This document shows positions 1 through 11,490 of a DNA stretch of 64,000 bases, one piece after another; the first letter of the stretch is position 1; each line of letters starts with the position of its first letter. The notes below the pieces were generated by a model. That model did not search any database. It was not told the origin of the DNA and saw only the letters and a list, made by a program, of their open reading frames with translations. The DNA is taken from NCBI GenBank assembly GCA_024760905.1, contig CM045735.1:26169249-26233248 (forward strand), given 5' to 3'. The position numbers were made by a program, and so were the translations under genes. This DNA comes from Plotosus lineatus. Its lineage: Eukaryota > Chordata > Actinopteri > Siluriformes > Plotosidae.

Positions 1-45
1 TCGCTCTCTCTCTCTCTCTCTCTCTATCTCACACACACACACACA
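1..45. repeat. (TC)n-(AC)n compound microsatellite
   Basis: The window opens inside a TC dinucleotide run that passes directly into an AC run. It is a simple-sequence repeat; its true left edge lies outside the window. Confidence 0.95.
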
Positions 46-164
46 ACATGCAGCTGACGGAACAATTCTATTTAAATGTTTAAATGGACAGGATATTGTA
101 TTTAAAGCAGAATTACAGTACCTGTTTGAAAGATCAGCTGTCCTGATTTAATATTAACTTGCTT

Positions 165-650
165 CCTTGCGAGATCGGAGGTCTTGTTTCATGGAGCACT
201 CTGCTCATGCTTCAATATCGTGCCGAAATACTTGCCTCTGTCACTGTATTTCCGCTTTAAGGTCTCCTTCTGCTTCAATATCGTTCCAATTGTAGAGGGG
301 TTTTGGCGATAACGAAATATAATGCTGCAATGATCTCAAAACAAGCCAACAGTCCTCTTCGACTCTCCTCACGCGTGTGGCAGACAAAAGGTGTGGGTAC
401 AGTAATGGGTACAGGTCAGCTACCTCCTGGCCAATGGGAGGCCAGTAGGGAGGGATGTTGGGAGACAACCAATGAGAGAGCAACTCGCGCATTGTGTGAA
501 ATTTTGATTGGCACGTTTGAATTTTGAATGGCATGTTTGGCGTTTTTAGTAAGAGGGGGTTGTTTTCGTATACAGAGGACAAAAACTTAGGAAAATGTTT
601 TTTGTAACCCGGAGATTTCGTAGGGGGTTTCGTAAGTAGGGGGCCGACTG
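165..650 (-). mobile_element. Partial pogo/Tigger-like non-autonomous element
   Basis: This segment matches, in reverse orientation, parts of the better preserved element at 14391-15232. Both carry the same 'aaggcctccttctgcttca'-type block and the same blocks around 'ggcctcccattggc'. The right edge ends in an inverted-terminal-repeat-like sequence reading inward as 'cagtcggccccctacttac', followed by TA, the usual target of pogo/Tc1 elements. The left terminal repeat is not recognisable. No transposase is encoded. Family assignment rests on terminal sequence style and the TA target, so it is an inference. Confidence 0.5.
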
Positions 651-772
651 TACATACGATTGTACACTACTTTTCAACAATACTGCAATCATATTTCTTG
701 CATATCAGTCATTGTACAATTAATGATAGTTTGACTTTTAAGTCCACAATTATATTTTGCAGTATGAAGAAA

Positions 773-1487
773 TTATTTCCCCACTGCTCCTCAAGGATGG
801 AAGGAAGTTGAAGAGGCCTTTGAGACCTGTTTGAACTTCCTCCATCGCATTGGTGCCATTGATGGGAAATGTGTCCCTGTGAAAATTTCCCAAAAGTAGT
901 TCATATGACTACAACTACAAGGGTTTCTTCTCAAGTATATATTTTGCTGTTGTAGATGCAGACTACAATTTCATCTATGTTAATATTTGGGCCAATGGTG
1001 CAAAATCAGATGTTGTAGTATTTAATCACACAGAACTGAAGAGGTGATTCAAAAACAATGAAATGGGACTTCACTTCTTTGTAGCAGATAATGCCTTTGC
1101 CCTCATGACGTGGTTCATGAAACCCCTACCAATGTGAAACATGACCATCAACAAATGGTTTACAATAACGCAATATATCTTGCCTATAGAATTGTTGAAA
1201 ATGCTTTTGGAATTTTAGCTAATAGATTGCTCACAACTTTTCAATTTAGCCCAGAAAGAGTTACAACAATTATTATGGCTTGCTGTATCTTACATGACAT
1301 CCTCAGCTCCAGAAATTAAGACCATTTCCACAAAGGAGCTTGAGAGGATAAACCTGAAACTATTGCACATGCAGGGACTCTGGCTGACTTAGTTGAACCA
1401 AAAAGAAGAGGAAAGAGGAATCCAACACACCAAGCAAAAACTATCGAAACTACCTGAATGATCATGTAAATTCTGAAGCAGGCTGAG
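773..1487 (+). pseudogene. PIF/Harbinger (HARBI1-like) transposase relic
   Basis: Conceptual translation in shifting frames gives the DDE-nuclease signatures of PIF/Harbinger transposases. A 'GAIDGKCVPVKI' block is near 856, 'VVDADYNFIYVNIWANG' near 950, and 'RIVENAFGILANRLLT' with 'ACCILHD' at about 1187-1305. These blocks occur in family order. The family cuts and pastes DNA with a partner Myb-like protein, which is not visible here. The N-terminal third and terminal inverted repeats are missing, and several stops and frame changes separate the blocks, so the copy is dead. The C-terminal reading seems to run to a stop near 1487. HARBI1, a domesticated host gene, is an unlikely alternative because the frame is broken. 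Confidence 0.75.
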
Positions 1488-1654
1488 TGCCCTTGCAAGA
1501 TCAAATGATTTAATGTTTTGGACAGTTACATTTCATGGATGTTAGCATTCCAAATATTATTAGAGATTTCACATTTTTGTAAAAATGATATTACACTATA
1601 TTATATTCCATAGCTAAAGGAGAGCTCTTTAGAGTCGTAATCCATTGCTTTTTT

Positions 1655-3486
1655 TTAAAATGTATCATCATCTTCTTACTCTGCTTAATCTGGGGTCAGG
1701 TCATTGGGGCAGCAACCTAACCAGTGAGGTCCAGATGTCCCACTCCCCAGCCACTTCCTACATCTCTTCTGGGGGGGACACTGAGGTATTTCAGACCAGT
1801 CGAGAGACATAATCCTGCCACTATGTTCTAGGTAAATCCCGGGGTCTCTTCCCAGTTAGACATGCCCGAAACACTACACCAGGAAGGTGTTCAGGACACA
1901 TTCTAACCAGATGCCTGAGCCACCTCAACTGCCTCCTCTCAATGGAGGAGGAGGAGCATTTTGACTCTGAGCTCCTCCTGGATGGCTGAGCTTCTCACCC
2001 TATCTCTGAGGGAGCGCCCTGCCACCTGGTGAAGGAAGCTCATTTCTGCCGCTTGTATCTGTGATCTTTTTCTTTCAGTCACTACCCAAATCTTGTGACC
2101 ATAGGTGAGGGTTGAAACATAGATCGACTGGTAAATTGAGAGCTTTGCTTTGCGGCTCAGCTCCCTCTTCACCATGGCGAAGTGGTACAAGCTCCACTTT
2201 ACAGCAGAGGCTACAGCAATCCAGCTGTCGATCTCACACTCCATCCTCACTTGTAAACAAGAGCCCAAGATACTTGAACTCTTGCATTTGGGGCATGACC
2301 TCATTCCAGACCCAAAAGGTTCATTTCACCCTTTTATGGCTGAGAACCATGGCCTTGGAGGTGCTGATTCTCATCCCAGTCGCTTTGCACTTGACTGTGA
2401 ATTGTTCCACTGAGATGAATTGATGAAGGCAAAAGGACAACATCATTCCCAAAAAGCAGAGGCGAGATCAAATGGCCATCCAACCAGAATCCCTCAACAT
2501 CCTGCCTGTGCCTAGCTATTCTGTACATAAAAATTATGAAGAGAGTTGGGGGCAAAGGACATACTTGATGGACTCCAACTCTAATCGGATACAAATTGAA
2601 CCTGTTGTTACCAATGTGGACCAAGCTCTGGCTCCAGTGATACAGAGGCCGAATTGCCCATAGCAATGAGTCCTGGTGAAGTCCTTTGAAGTCTCCCAGG
2701 ACAATGAAGGAGTCCCCCATGGGAGCATTCTCCAACACACCGCCTAAAGAAGGGTGGTTACTCCGAGCTGTCATTTGGTGCATTAGCACAAACAGTCAGG
2801 AACCATTCCCCCACTTGAAGGTGGAGGGAAGCTACCCTTTTGACAACCAGGGAGAACTGTAACATGCAGGTACTGAGACAAGGTGCAACAAGGATGGCCA
2901 CACCAGCTTGCTGCCACTCCCCATGAGCAACTCCAGACTGGAATAAGGTCGAGCGTCTCTCCAGATGGGTGGTTCAAGCTATGCATTGAGGTGAGTCTGA
3001 CTATATCTAGTCGGTATCTTCACCTTACACACTAGCTCAGACTCCTTCCCTGCCAGAGAGGCGACAGTCCATGTCCTAAGAGTCAAGTCAGTAGCCAAGG
3101 ATCATTCCAACAGAAATCATGCCTTTGGCTGCCACCCAACTCACACTGCATAAGACCCCTATAGCCCCTCCCAATCAAGTTGTGGGTCCATGGTAGGGTG
3201 GACCCATGTCTCCTTTTCGGGCTAGGACCAGCCAGGCTTCTTAGACAGAAGACTGACCACCAAGCACTCACCTTTGAACTCCTCCTCCAGGCCTGGCTCC
3301 GGAGAGGGGTGACCTGTGTCCGAGGAAGGGAATATCCTTTTAAGTTTGTCCATCTGGACCTTAACCTAGGATCTGTTTGCCTTTGGTGACTCTACCAGGG
3401 GCATAATGCACCCGACAACGTAGCTCCTGGGATCATTAGGACACACAAACCCCTCCATCACAACAAGGTGATGATTGAAGGAGGGG
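1655..3486 (-). mobile_element. Rex1-like non-LTR retrotransposon (LINE), degenerate
   Basis: Read on the minus strand, the element starts near 3486 with the leader typical of this fish LINE, including a block around 3365-3470. It continues through a decayed endonuclease/RT region and ends with an untranslated 3' end near 1680 followed by a GAT-type repeat tail. The length, about 1.8 kb against several kilobases for a full element, shows large internal losses. Its 5' end abuts the end of the Gypsy element on the right. The Rex1 name is from remembered similarity of the RT C-terminal block and is less certain than the LINE call. Confidence 0.7.
1700..2800 (-). pseudogene. Reverse transcriptase and C-terminal domain relic of the Rex1-like LINE
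   Basis: Minus-strand reading gives a piece of the endonuclease 'FIVLGDF' near 2700. It is followed by RT palm remnants 'PIRVGVHQVCPLPPTLF' near 2590 and 'LLFGNDVVLLPSS' near 2440. The last reads as a decayed F-A-D-D catalytic motif in which the first Asp is now Asn. Then comes the conserved thumb/C-terminal block 'AKLSIYQSIYVSTLTYGH' near 2110 and 'RIQAAEMSFLHQVAG' near 2040. The pieces lie in at least two frames. The enzyme would copy LINE RNA at a nicked target; this copy cannot do so. Confidence 0.75.
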
Positions 3487-3560
3487 GCTTTTTTAATGTA
3501 ATTGTCCTATTAAAAGGTCATACATATGTGATAAGTTTAAATCAAACTTGAAATGTCTTA

Positions 3561-4541
3561 TCACTTTTCATTCAGAGTTGGATATGTGACAGCAAAATAT
3601 AAATAAACTTCCTGCAAGTTTAGTGAATGTGATTTGCAAAAATATATAAAAAAATAACTTCCTTTGTTGAAGCTCATGAATATTCTGAACTGTCTTGTTT
3701 TCTGTCTTGATTTGCCCTGTGTCCACAATATTAACGTCTGGTCCTCCTTGTATTTGGTTTTCATCATCTCCTCCTTCCATGACATCTGAATGTGATTCCT
3801 CATTGAGTAGTTCGGCCTCATTCTGATTTTCCTGTTCATTGTCCATCTCGTCTGTGTCTGTCTCGACTGAAACTTTTGGGTGCAAGGAGGTATCCTTATT
3901 GAGTGAGAGTGGTTCATTTGAAATATCCGAGTTTGTTGTCTGGTTTTGACATTTGATTGGTCTTGATTGTCATAAATCTTAATGAATGTCTCCGTTTCGA
4001 TTGAAGGTTGTCCTGGCATGGGTTCATACTCCTCCTCTGATTCTGACAGATCTGTGTCCTGTGGTTCAGAAGGACTTTGTCGAGTTTTGCGTCTACGTGG
4101 AGGTTTTGGTCTTGTCTCAACTTCATCCTTAATGTCTGAGAGGTCACCACACGCAAGTAAAAGGTCTCGGTGAAGAGTTCTACTTGGACCATCACCTCTC
4201 TCTGGTCGAACCACATACACAGGAACATTTTCCATTTTCTTGACAACACGGTACACCATGCGTTCCCATTTGTCGGCAAGTTTATGTTTATTGCACAAAC
4301 GGACATTTTTGACTAAAACTCTATCTCCTGCTTCAAGAGTGGATTCTCTGACTTTCTTATCAAATCTGCTCTTATTGCGCTCTGCAACTTTTTTGGAGTT
4401 TTCAAGGGCAATTTGATAACTTTCTTCGAGTTTAGCCTTTAGACTGCGCACATACTGAGAATGGGATGCAGGTGAGTCCCCTGTAACGGGCAACCCAAAG
4501 GCAAGGTCAACTGGTAGCTTAGGCTTACGGCCAAACATCAA
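3561..4541 (-). pseudogene. pol: Pol, last part: integrase C-terminal (GPY/F-type) domain and acidic tail
   Basis: The frame resumes the integrase after the shift near 4625 with 'MFGRKPKLPVDLAFG'. It then has the chromatin/DNA-binding module 'LADKWERMVYRVVKK', which is the GPY/F-like domain of Gypsy integrases. A long acidic, serine-rich tail follows, and the frame shifts again near 3950, since an alternative frame there keeps the same composition. The tail is longer than in most relatives. No envelope gene follows. Confidence 0.8.
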
Positions 4542-6727
4542 CTCATAAGGACTAAACCCAGTAACCTCACTCTTTGAACAGTTGTAGGCGTGTGTGAGAG
4601 GCTTGACAAAATCACGCCAATGAACTTTTGGTCATCCTTCAGAGTACCTAACATACTAAGGAGGGTGCGATTGAATCGCTCTACGGGGTTACCCCTCGGG
4701 TGATAAGGACTGGTTCTCACTTTTTTGATGCCAGTAATAGCACACAGTTCCTTAATCACATGTGACTCAAAATCCCTCCCCTGGTCACTATGGAGGCGTT
4801 CAGGGAACCCGTAGTGAACCAAAAAGTTTTCCCAGAGATTTTTAGCCACAGTGGTTGCCTTTTGATCACGAGTGGGCAAGGCCACCGCATATTTCGTAAA
4901 ATGATCTTTGATGACTAACACGTCCTTGGTACTCTTACTATCGGGCTCAATCGAAAGAAAGTCCATGCAGACCAATTCCATTGGTCGCGTGGTTTTAATG
5001 TTAACTAAAGGCGCGGCCTTTTCAGGCAAGGACTTTCTTCGAACACAACGACCACAGTTCTTTATTTTGGTCTCAATGTCATGACCCATCTTAGGCCAAT
5101 AAAATCTTGCCCTTACTAGTTCATGGGTCCTCTCCCACCCCATATGACCCATGTCATCGTGGAGTAACTTAAGAACAGTGGGTCTAAGTGAGACAGGGAG
5201 TACAAGCTGGTAAGTTGTATCTGGGTCACATTGTCGCCTCCTGAACAAAAGGTCATCCCTCATTTCAAGATGTTTCCATTCTCGGAGCATCAGTTTTATT
5301 TCAAATGTTTCTCTGTTGTCATGTGGAACATCTGCTCCAGCTTCAAGTAACTGAATGACATGATTGATGCTTGGGTCAGATCTTTGTTGTTCTTTAAGCT
5401 CATGAGCAGAAAACGAGGGAACAGTTACTTGACCAGATGTTTCAGCATCACTGTATACATCAGGAATTGCATCAGCATTCATAGCCAAGGATTCAACAAG
5501 AATGACATGAGGTGAATCTTTGGTTTCCTCATTGAGAAAATGCTTGTGACATACTGCTGCAATAGTATCAGGACATAAATCACTACATCGAGGAGGGTAT
5601 CCGAGAAGATGTGAGGTGAGTTGTTGTATTCGGTTCTCCTCTTCCAATGTCACATAATCCGCAGCTAGTGTTTGGTGGGGCCTTCGTGATAGGCCATCTG
5701 CATCCTGGTTAGCCTTTCCAGCTCTGTATTTGATTCGGAAGTTGAAGGTGGATAGCGCTGCTAACCAGCGATAGCTAGCTGCATCAAGCTTTGCAGTGGT
5801 CAGAATGTATGTAAGCGGATTATTATCCGTTACAACTGTGAATTCATTACCATAAAGGTAATCATGAAACTTTTCTACAATGGACCATTTCAGAGCTAGA
5901 AATTCTAGCTTATGAGCTGGATATCTGGTTTCGCTTGGTGTCAGCCCTCTACTGGCATAGGCTATGATGCGCATTTTACCACCTTGCTCTTGATAAAGAG
6001 CGGCACCTAGGCCTGTAGAGCTGGCGTCGGTATGCAGAACATATTGGAGCTTTGGATCTGCAAAGCCCAATACAGGAGAAGATGTTAATTTCTCCTTAAT
6101 GCATTCAAAGGCTGACTGACAGACAGATGTCCACCTCTCGGCAAAAGGTTTTCGAGGGTTGAAATACTTAGAAGTGTCGGTTCGTTTCTGGACTTTTCTA
6201 TAAGGTGGGTAGCCACATGTAAGGTCGTTTAAGGGCCGAACTATCTTTGAATAATCTTTAACAAATCGGCGATAGTAGCCGGTGAACCCTAAAAACGACT
6301 TGAGCTGCTTCAAGTTTTGTGGCACTGGCCAGGTCTTAATGGCTGCTACTTTTTCAGGATCTGTTTCTACGCCAGTTCTTGAAACAATATGGCTTAAATA
6401 TTTAACCGATGTCTGAAAAAAGCGACATTTCTGGGGGGACAACTTTAAGCCATATTCACGAAGACGGTCCAAAACATGCTTTAGCCTCTGTTCGTGTTGC
6501 TCTAGGGAGTCTGAGAAAACAATCAAATCATCTAGGAAGACGAGCACCTCCTTAAGATTAATGTCTCCCATGCACCTCTCCATTAACCTCTGAAAGGTGC
6601 TGGGAGCATTTGTGATTCCCTGAGGCATTCGATTGAACTCATAAAACCCTCGGGGGCATACAAACACTGTTTTGGCCTTATCTTCCTCCTCCATCTCTAT
6701 CTGGTAGTAGCCCGACTTTAAGTCCAT
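4538..6727 (-). pseudogene. pol: Pol, central part: reverse transcriptase, RNase H, integrase
   Basis: This 730-residue frame starts inside the RT palm ('MDLKSGYYQIEM', first catalytic Asp) and keeps the catalytic pair in 'VFLDDLIVFS'. An RNase H domain follows ('LHTDASSTGLGAAL', 'TDNNPLTYIL'). The integrase begins with an H2C2 zinc finger (His pair near 'HDDMGHMGWERTHE', Cys pair 'CGRC') and has all three catalytic acids: 'VCMDFLSIE', 'HSDQGRDF' and 'NPVERFNRTL'. A one-base shift near 4625 ends the frame before the integrase C-terminus. Every catalytic residue I can check is present, so the damage is recent or slight. Confidence 0.9.
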
Positions 6728-8083
6728 GACGGAGAACCAGTTTGACCCAGATAGAGCGGAGAAGGTCTCTTCAAGATTTGGTAACGCGTGGCGTCTTTAA
6801 CCGCTTGTACGTTAACCTTACGGTAGTCCACACAGAAACGCACCTCACCCGTCTTTTTCTTAACTACAACAATGGGGACGAAAGGGGATTCTGATGGTCT
6901 TATTACCCCGGCATCGAGAAGCATTTTGAGGTGTTTCCTAACAGCTTCGTAGTCATTTGGGTGAATAGGCCTCGATCTCTGTTTTATGGGTGTTTCGTCT
7001 TTAAGCTTGATTTTATGCTTAACTCTAGTGGCATGGCCAAAGTCAAGATCGTGGCATGCGAAGACATCACTGTAAGCACTCAGACTCTGTGTGATGCGAC
7101 TTTTCCACTCCTCAGGCAGAGGTGAATTTTCAAAATCAAAAGTCAACTGGTCCTTCGGTGATGAGGAGTCTGCAGACAAGCGACAACAACCTGCTGAGTT
7201 GGTATTGGACAGGTTTTGAGTTTCCAAAACTTGGTCTGCAACATGCAGTTCAGCAAGGACACAGTTGCCAGGAAGCATAATGTCATGATCGGTTTCATTT
7301 CTTATCCAAACAGGGTGCTTGTAAAAACTTTGACTTGGCACTGTAACAAGACAGCAGTCAACAAAGATTCCACCTGGAAATTCTGAGGACATTGGCTGCT
7401 CGACTACTGCCCATTTGTCTGTGAGTGGTGAACTTAAGTGGGCGTAGCTTTCAAGACAGACCTTCTCGTGAGCTGGAATAACATAAGGTGTGTTGCCCCT
7501 CAGTGTCATTAGCCCAAGCTTCCCTGTGCTCTTTGTTTCGTATCTGTGCTCGAGGATTTTTAAAATCTGACTATAGCCATAGACAGCTGGTAGAATGGGA
7601 GTGTCTCGACAATGTTCCTCATATAAAACATCGAGGGCATTTGTACCAATTAACACTGGCAAGTCTGTGCTGGAGCGCAAATCAGGTACTATTAGACCTA
7701 ATGTAGAAATTTGAGGCTCAGACTCAACAAACTCTTTTGGAAAACCAACTGGAACTTCTATATAGCCTAGATAAGGTACCGCCTGACCGTTTGCACCCTC
7801 AACATCTAGGTCACTGATCGGCTGGATTGGAAAATCAACCAGGTGTCTCTGGTAAAAGGAGTGTGAAATAGTCGTAACTTGCGACCCTGAATCTAATAGA
7901 GAATTGCAGCTAACACCAGCTATGTTTATATTAGCAGTGCATGTCTTACCTATTAAGCCCTTGGGAAAGCTAGAATGGTGTTTACTCGTTAGCGTACAAC
8001 TCTGTTTTGGCTGGGGTTTCTGAATGGGACTTGTGTCGCTACTAGTTCCAGTTTGTCCCTCAACTGAAACAGGAACTAGTTTA
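6718..8083 (-). pseudogene. pol: Pol, first part: retropepsin and start of reverse transcriptase
   Basis: The frame is open from about 8083, overlapping the last few bases of gag in another frame, to a stop at 6718. It has no ATG near its start, which fits production by frameshifting from gag. A retropepsin active site 'LLDSGSQVTTI' is near 7880. The N-terminal RT fingers follow, with 'VRFCVDYRKVN' near 6830. A one-base shift near 6795-6800 then ends this frame, and the RT continues in the next one. Apart from that shift the sequence is well kept. Confidence 0.85.
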
Positions 8084-9768
8084 AATCAGTGTTACATTGG
8101 TCCTCCCAAGCCTTTTGTTTTGACCTAAGCTCTTTGCGCTTAGCTTCAACAGCTTTGGGGTTTGGGTCACTGTCACAAGAGGGGGCTATATGGCCATCCT
8201 CGCCACAGTTAAAGCAGAACCATGGGCGAGGCTTTTTGTTACCTTTTCCAAAGCTTTCACTTTTCGGCGGTGAGTTCTGTGTTTGTGTCTCTTTCCGCTG
8301 TTGTTTCTTTGCAACTTTGGGAGACTTTGTCTGAGGTTTCTTTTCAACTGTCTTTTCCATGGACGCTTTTAAGGAAGTTAACTGTTCTTGCAGTTGAGCA
8401 ATTTGTTTCTGCAGTTTCTTGGTAGACGTTTTACTAGAATTGTCTGCAGCAGCAGCTTGAAACTCAGTGTCTGCATAAACATTTAAAGGGTTGGACTGTA
8501 CCTTTACTTTTGAAAGTCCTAAGTGCTGCTTCATGCGAGTGGACTTAGCCGCTTGTTTATCCTCCTCTGTTCGCAGCAACAAAAGAAGTTCAGAAAAGAG
8601 AGGTGGGCTGGATTTCTTTTGTTCTAGACGGAGGCTGGCAATTAGGTTATCATCCCAGGACCCCCTACAGAACTGTTTTAAAAGCTGTCGATCAAAATCA
8701 CTGACTGTAACGCCTCCCCCTTTAGCAACTTTACTTAATGTAGTCTGGAGCCGGTGCAAGTATGTTGAAGGTTTTTCTCCGGCATTTTGGTTTGTGCTCA
8801 AAAATTTCACAAACAGCTCATCAGTATCATCTACATTCCCGTATGCAGAATCGAGCAAGCTCAGAAAGTCTTTGGGGCTGGACAAGGGACCCAAATGTTT
8901 GACAATATTGGCGGCTGGTGGTAAGAGACTTTCAATAATTTTTCTTACTACCCGTCTTTCAGAAACAGAAGAGTCGGCAAGATAAAACTCAACATGACTG
9001 CGCCAAGTGTCATAATCTACTTCCGTATTAGGGCACGGAAATTTTCCAGAGAACGACCTGAACTTGGGAGAGTTCGGATAAGTTTGGGACGTGTCAGCAC
9101 TTTTGACAATGTGCTCGACAATCACCCTCTGGACTTCAGGGGTGCTCAAGTGTTCGGGATTTAAAATAGGAGTTGGTCTGCTGTTGATTGGAGAACTGGG
9201 AATATCAGAGTTTGAGGTAGTTGTGAGAGTTTCCCTATTTGTTTGTGTCACAACAGAATCACCTGTTAAACTTTCAGTTACTGGAGTCGCGTCAGTGGAA
9301 GCTATACTTTCACTTCCAGCAGCAGAGGCCTGAAGTTTGTTAGGTTCACCAAGCAACAATTTCTCATAATCTATTCCGCTTGCTTTGGCAATTCCCTTTA
9401 AATCAAAGAGAAAAGACTTGGTCAGATCAGCTGTTAACGTATCACTATAAAGTGGGGATAAGAGCTGAATTTTGTGAACAACCTTTGGGTCAGATGTTGC
9501 TCTTTGACATGGTAGTTCAGCCTGAATTGACTCAATGGCAGTGCCATACTCAAACTCAACTACGGCTGTATTTTTAAAGTCAGGGTCAGAACTAGTAAGT
9601 TTCACTGTTCGTGTAATAGAACCATACTTTTCTACCACCTGGCACTCAATTCTCACCAGTGGCTCCTCGCAGTTGTTTGAATGCAACAACGGCCATACCC
9701 TGGGCAACGACTTCCACTGGCTGGCTAAACCTGGGGAGGGTAGCCGACAGGTCTCAAACCTTCAGTGA
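8076..9768 (-). CDS. gag: Gag polyprotein with PNMA-like domain and CCHC zinc knuckle
   Basis: The frame is open from just after a stop near 9769 to a stop at 8076. No ATG opens it; a TTG at 9707 is the first possible alternative start, so the true start codon may have mutated. Residues about 220-400 contain a PNMA-type capsid domain, recognisable by 'FRSFSGKFPCP' and 'WRSHVEFYLADSSVSER', and a long helical region follows. A basic linker precedes one intact zinc knuckle, 'CFNCGEDGHIAPSC', near the C-terminus (C-X2-C-X4-H-X4-C). The product would assemble capsids and bind RNA. Absence of stops over more than 1.6 kb contrasts with most other elements here. A domesticated PNMA gene was considered but Pol follows immediately. 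Confidence 0.85.
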
Positions 9769-9771
9769 GCT

Positions 9772-10394
9772 AGGTCTTATCTACCTACACATGCGAAGAC
9801 TCAATCTGGCGGACTGCGTTAAGAAAACCATCAGACTGGTTCAAAATGTAGGAAGTGGACCCAACAAAGCATCGTGGAGTGTGAGCACAGTGAGACACTT
9901 AGGACACTGCTGGCCATCCACTGCATCCCGACCTATCTCCAGTCATCTCGACTTTGTCCTGCCACTGGGTCCAGATAGGATGGGACGAGAGAGTGAGGCT
10001 AATGACCTGTACAACTCTCCCTCACTCAAATCTATTTCACGCAGAAGTCATGACTTCATCTCTGATCACTTCATCATCTCTCTCATCTTTTCTTCTTCAA
10101 GTCCTGTGGTGAGGGAGGTGTGCCAAAGTGACAGGTGTGGATATGCTGGCAGTCATAGTCACAAATCCACACGCAGGCGATTCAGGTCATAGGGTTGCTT
10201 TCCAGTGACAAAGCAGTGCTGGAATTCAGCAGCTGCCTGAGTGATGAAGCGGCCCTCTTCAGGAATGCAGCCCCCCCAGTCTAGGGAAGGAACTACAAAG
10301 TAGCCTCAAACCTTGCCTGCTTCACCTCATCCCTGGCCAGCAAGCCGCGGCTGGTGGGGATCCCATCACAGCGGTAAGAAGACAATAAAGAAAC
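9772..10394. other. No identifiable gene; possible LINE leader
   Basis: Between the Gypsy Gag and the first recognisable piece of the next LINE I find no protein domain, tandem repeat or terminal repeat. The last 250 bases read smoothly into the LINE that follows and may be its 5' untranslated region, but no second copy in the window confirms this. Confidence 0.4.
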
Positions 10395-11180
10395 CTTCAA
10401 AGGCAACCCCACTCATCATTGGCACATTCCATGCAGTTGTCAATTGTCAATTGTCCGAGATCCATGCAGGCTACACATTCTTCTGGATAAGATGCAGCAA
10501 GAAAGAGCACTATGAGGCGGGTGTTGGGTTCGCCATCAAGTCCAACCTGGTCAAGAAGTTGGCTGTACCCCCCCCCCCCCCAAAGTGTATTGAGCAGTGT
10601 TCTTACCTTCTCTGCTATATGCATGTGAAACCTGGACGGTATACAGTCGTCACGCCAAACTGCTGAACTCATTCCACATCTGAAGCGTGAGGAAGCTGTT
10701 GCACATTAAATTACAGGACAAAGTACCTGACACTGAAGTCCTTCAGAGGGCTGACATGGAGAGTGTTCACACCATATTGAAGCGGGCCCAACTCAGGTGG
10801 GCTCGACATAGTATGGACGACGATTGCCTTCCAAAACAACTGCTCTATGGTGAGCTGTATGAGGGCAAACATTCACAGGGCGCAGTCAAGAAATGCTTCA
10901 AGGACACCCTGAAAGCCACCATAAAGTTGTGCAGCATCAACCCTGACTCCTGAGATTCAGTTGCACTTGACTGTACTGCCTGGTGCACGGTGACCTCTCA
11001 TGGTGTGTCAAGCAGCAGCAGCAGAAACGTCAGCAGTGACAGAGCAGAGCCAGCGTCAGATCTCAACCTGGCTCACCCAGTGTCATCACATGCCACCACT
11101 GCAACAGACAGTTTCGAGCGAGGATTGGACTTTTTAGCCATCTTTGCACTCACAACCCCCAGTGATTTTGAAGTCTTGGC
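10395..11180 (+). mobile_element. Collapsed APE-type LINE with C-terminal C2H2 zinc finger
   Basis: Three pieces of one LINE polyprotein sit in order with the middle missing. The start of the endonuclease reads 'TPLIIGTF' near 10410, then 'HAGYTFFW' and 'EAGVGFAIKSNLVKKL' to 10560. After a run of C bases, the RT C-terminus follows ('KLLHIKLQDKVPDTEVLQR', 10693-10750). The end is a finger reading 'CHHCNRQFRARIGLFSH' at about 11090-11140. Elements with this architecture are widespread in animals. Most of the endonuclease and the whole RT catalytic core are deleted. The exact clade is not claimed. Confidence 0.75.
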
Positions 11181-11490
11181 CGTCTTCGCCAGCGAAACAC
11201 AAACATCATTAGTTCTCAGTTCTTAATGTTTATTGTGTTTCTCTTCGTCACCAGTCGTTACCGTGTTTACCTCCTGCTTGAGTACTTCCCCTTTGACTAA
11301 TAAATTGGCGCTGTGTCATCTCACACTGTTTACTGCATTTCTGGGTCCGGCTGAAAGTTCAATACATCATACACGGCGACATTGAGAGGGCCTTGAAACA
11401 AATGTGTGAGACCATAAATGCCTTGAAAAGGGACAAAAAAGGTGGGCAAACTTGGGGGTGAGGATGGCTTTATACTTTGTCCAAGCAATG
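11181..11490. other. Unassigned; contains an AATAAA signal
   Basis: No domain is visible. An AATAAA polyadenylation-type hexamer occurs near 11299 within sequence that reads like the end of a retroelement. No matching copy elsewhere in the window allows an LTR call. Confidence 0.35.

Larger units (their letters stand above)
3487..9771 (-). mobile_element. Ty3/Gypsy retrotransposon with PNMA-like Gag (Barthez-type), no LTRs recognised
   Basis: Gag lies at the high-coordinate end and Pol runs leftward in the order protease, RT, RNase H, integrase, which is the Ty3/Gypsy order. The reading frames are unusually long for this window: Gag is about 560 residues open and Pol has only two visible frameshifts. 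No repeated LTR could be found either upstream of Gag (9772 on) or downstream of Pol (3487-3560). The element is therefore either truncated at both ends or its LTRs are too diverged to see. The left end abuts the 5' end of a Rex1-like LINE. Vertebrate PNMA genes are thought to derive from fish-type Gypsy elements of this kind (Barthez); that link is established knowledge applied here by similarity. Confidence 0.85.

Noticed and set aside
773..1487. The host gene HARBI1
   Set aside because: The reading frame is broken several times and the N-terminal part is absent, as expected of a transposon relic.
8076..9768. A domesticated PNMA-family host gene
   Set aside because: Pol with protease, RT and integrase follows at once on the same strand, and the zinc knuckle is in the Gag position, so this is a retrotransposon Gag.
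11089..11145. A host C2H2 zinc-finger gene
   Set aside because: The single finger is at the end of a recognisable LINE C-terminal block and has no neighbouring fingers.
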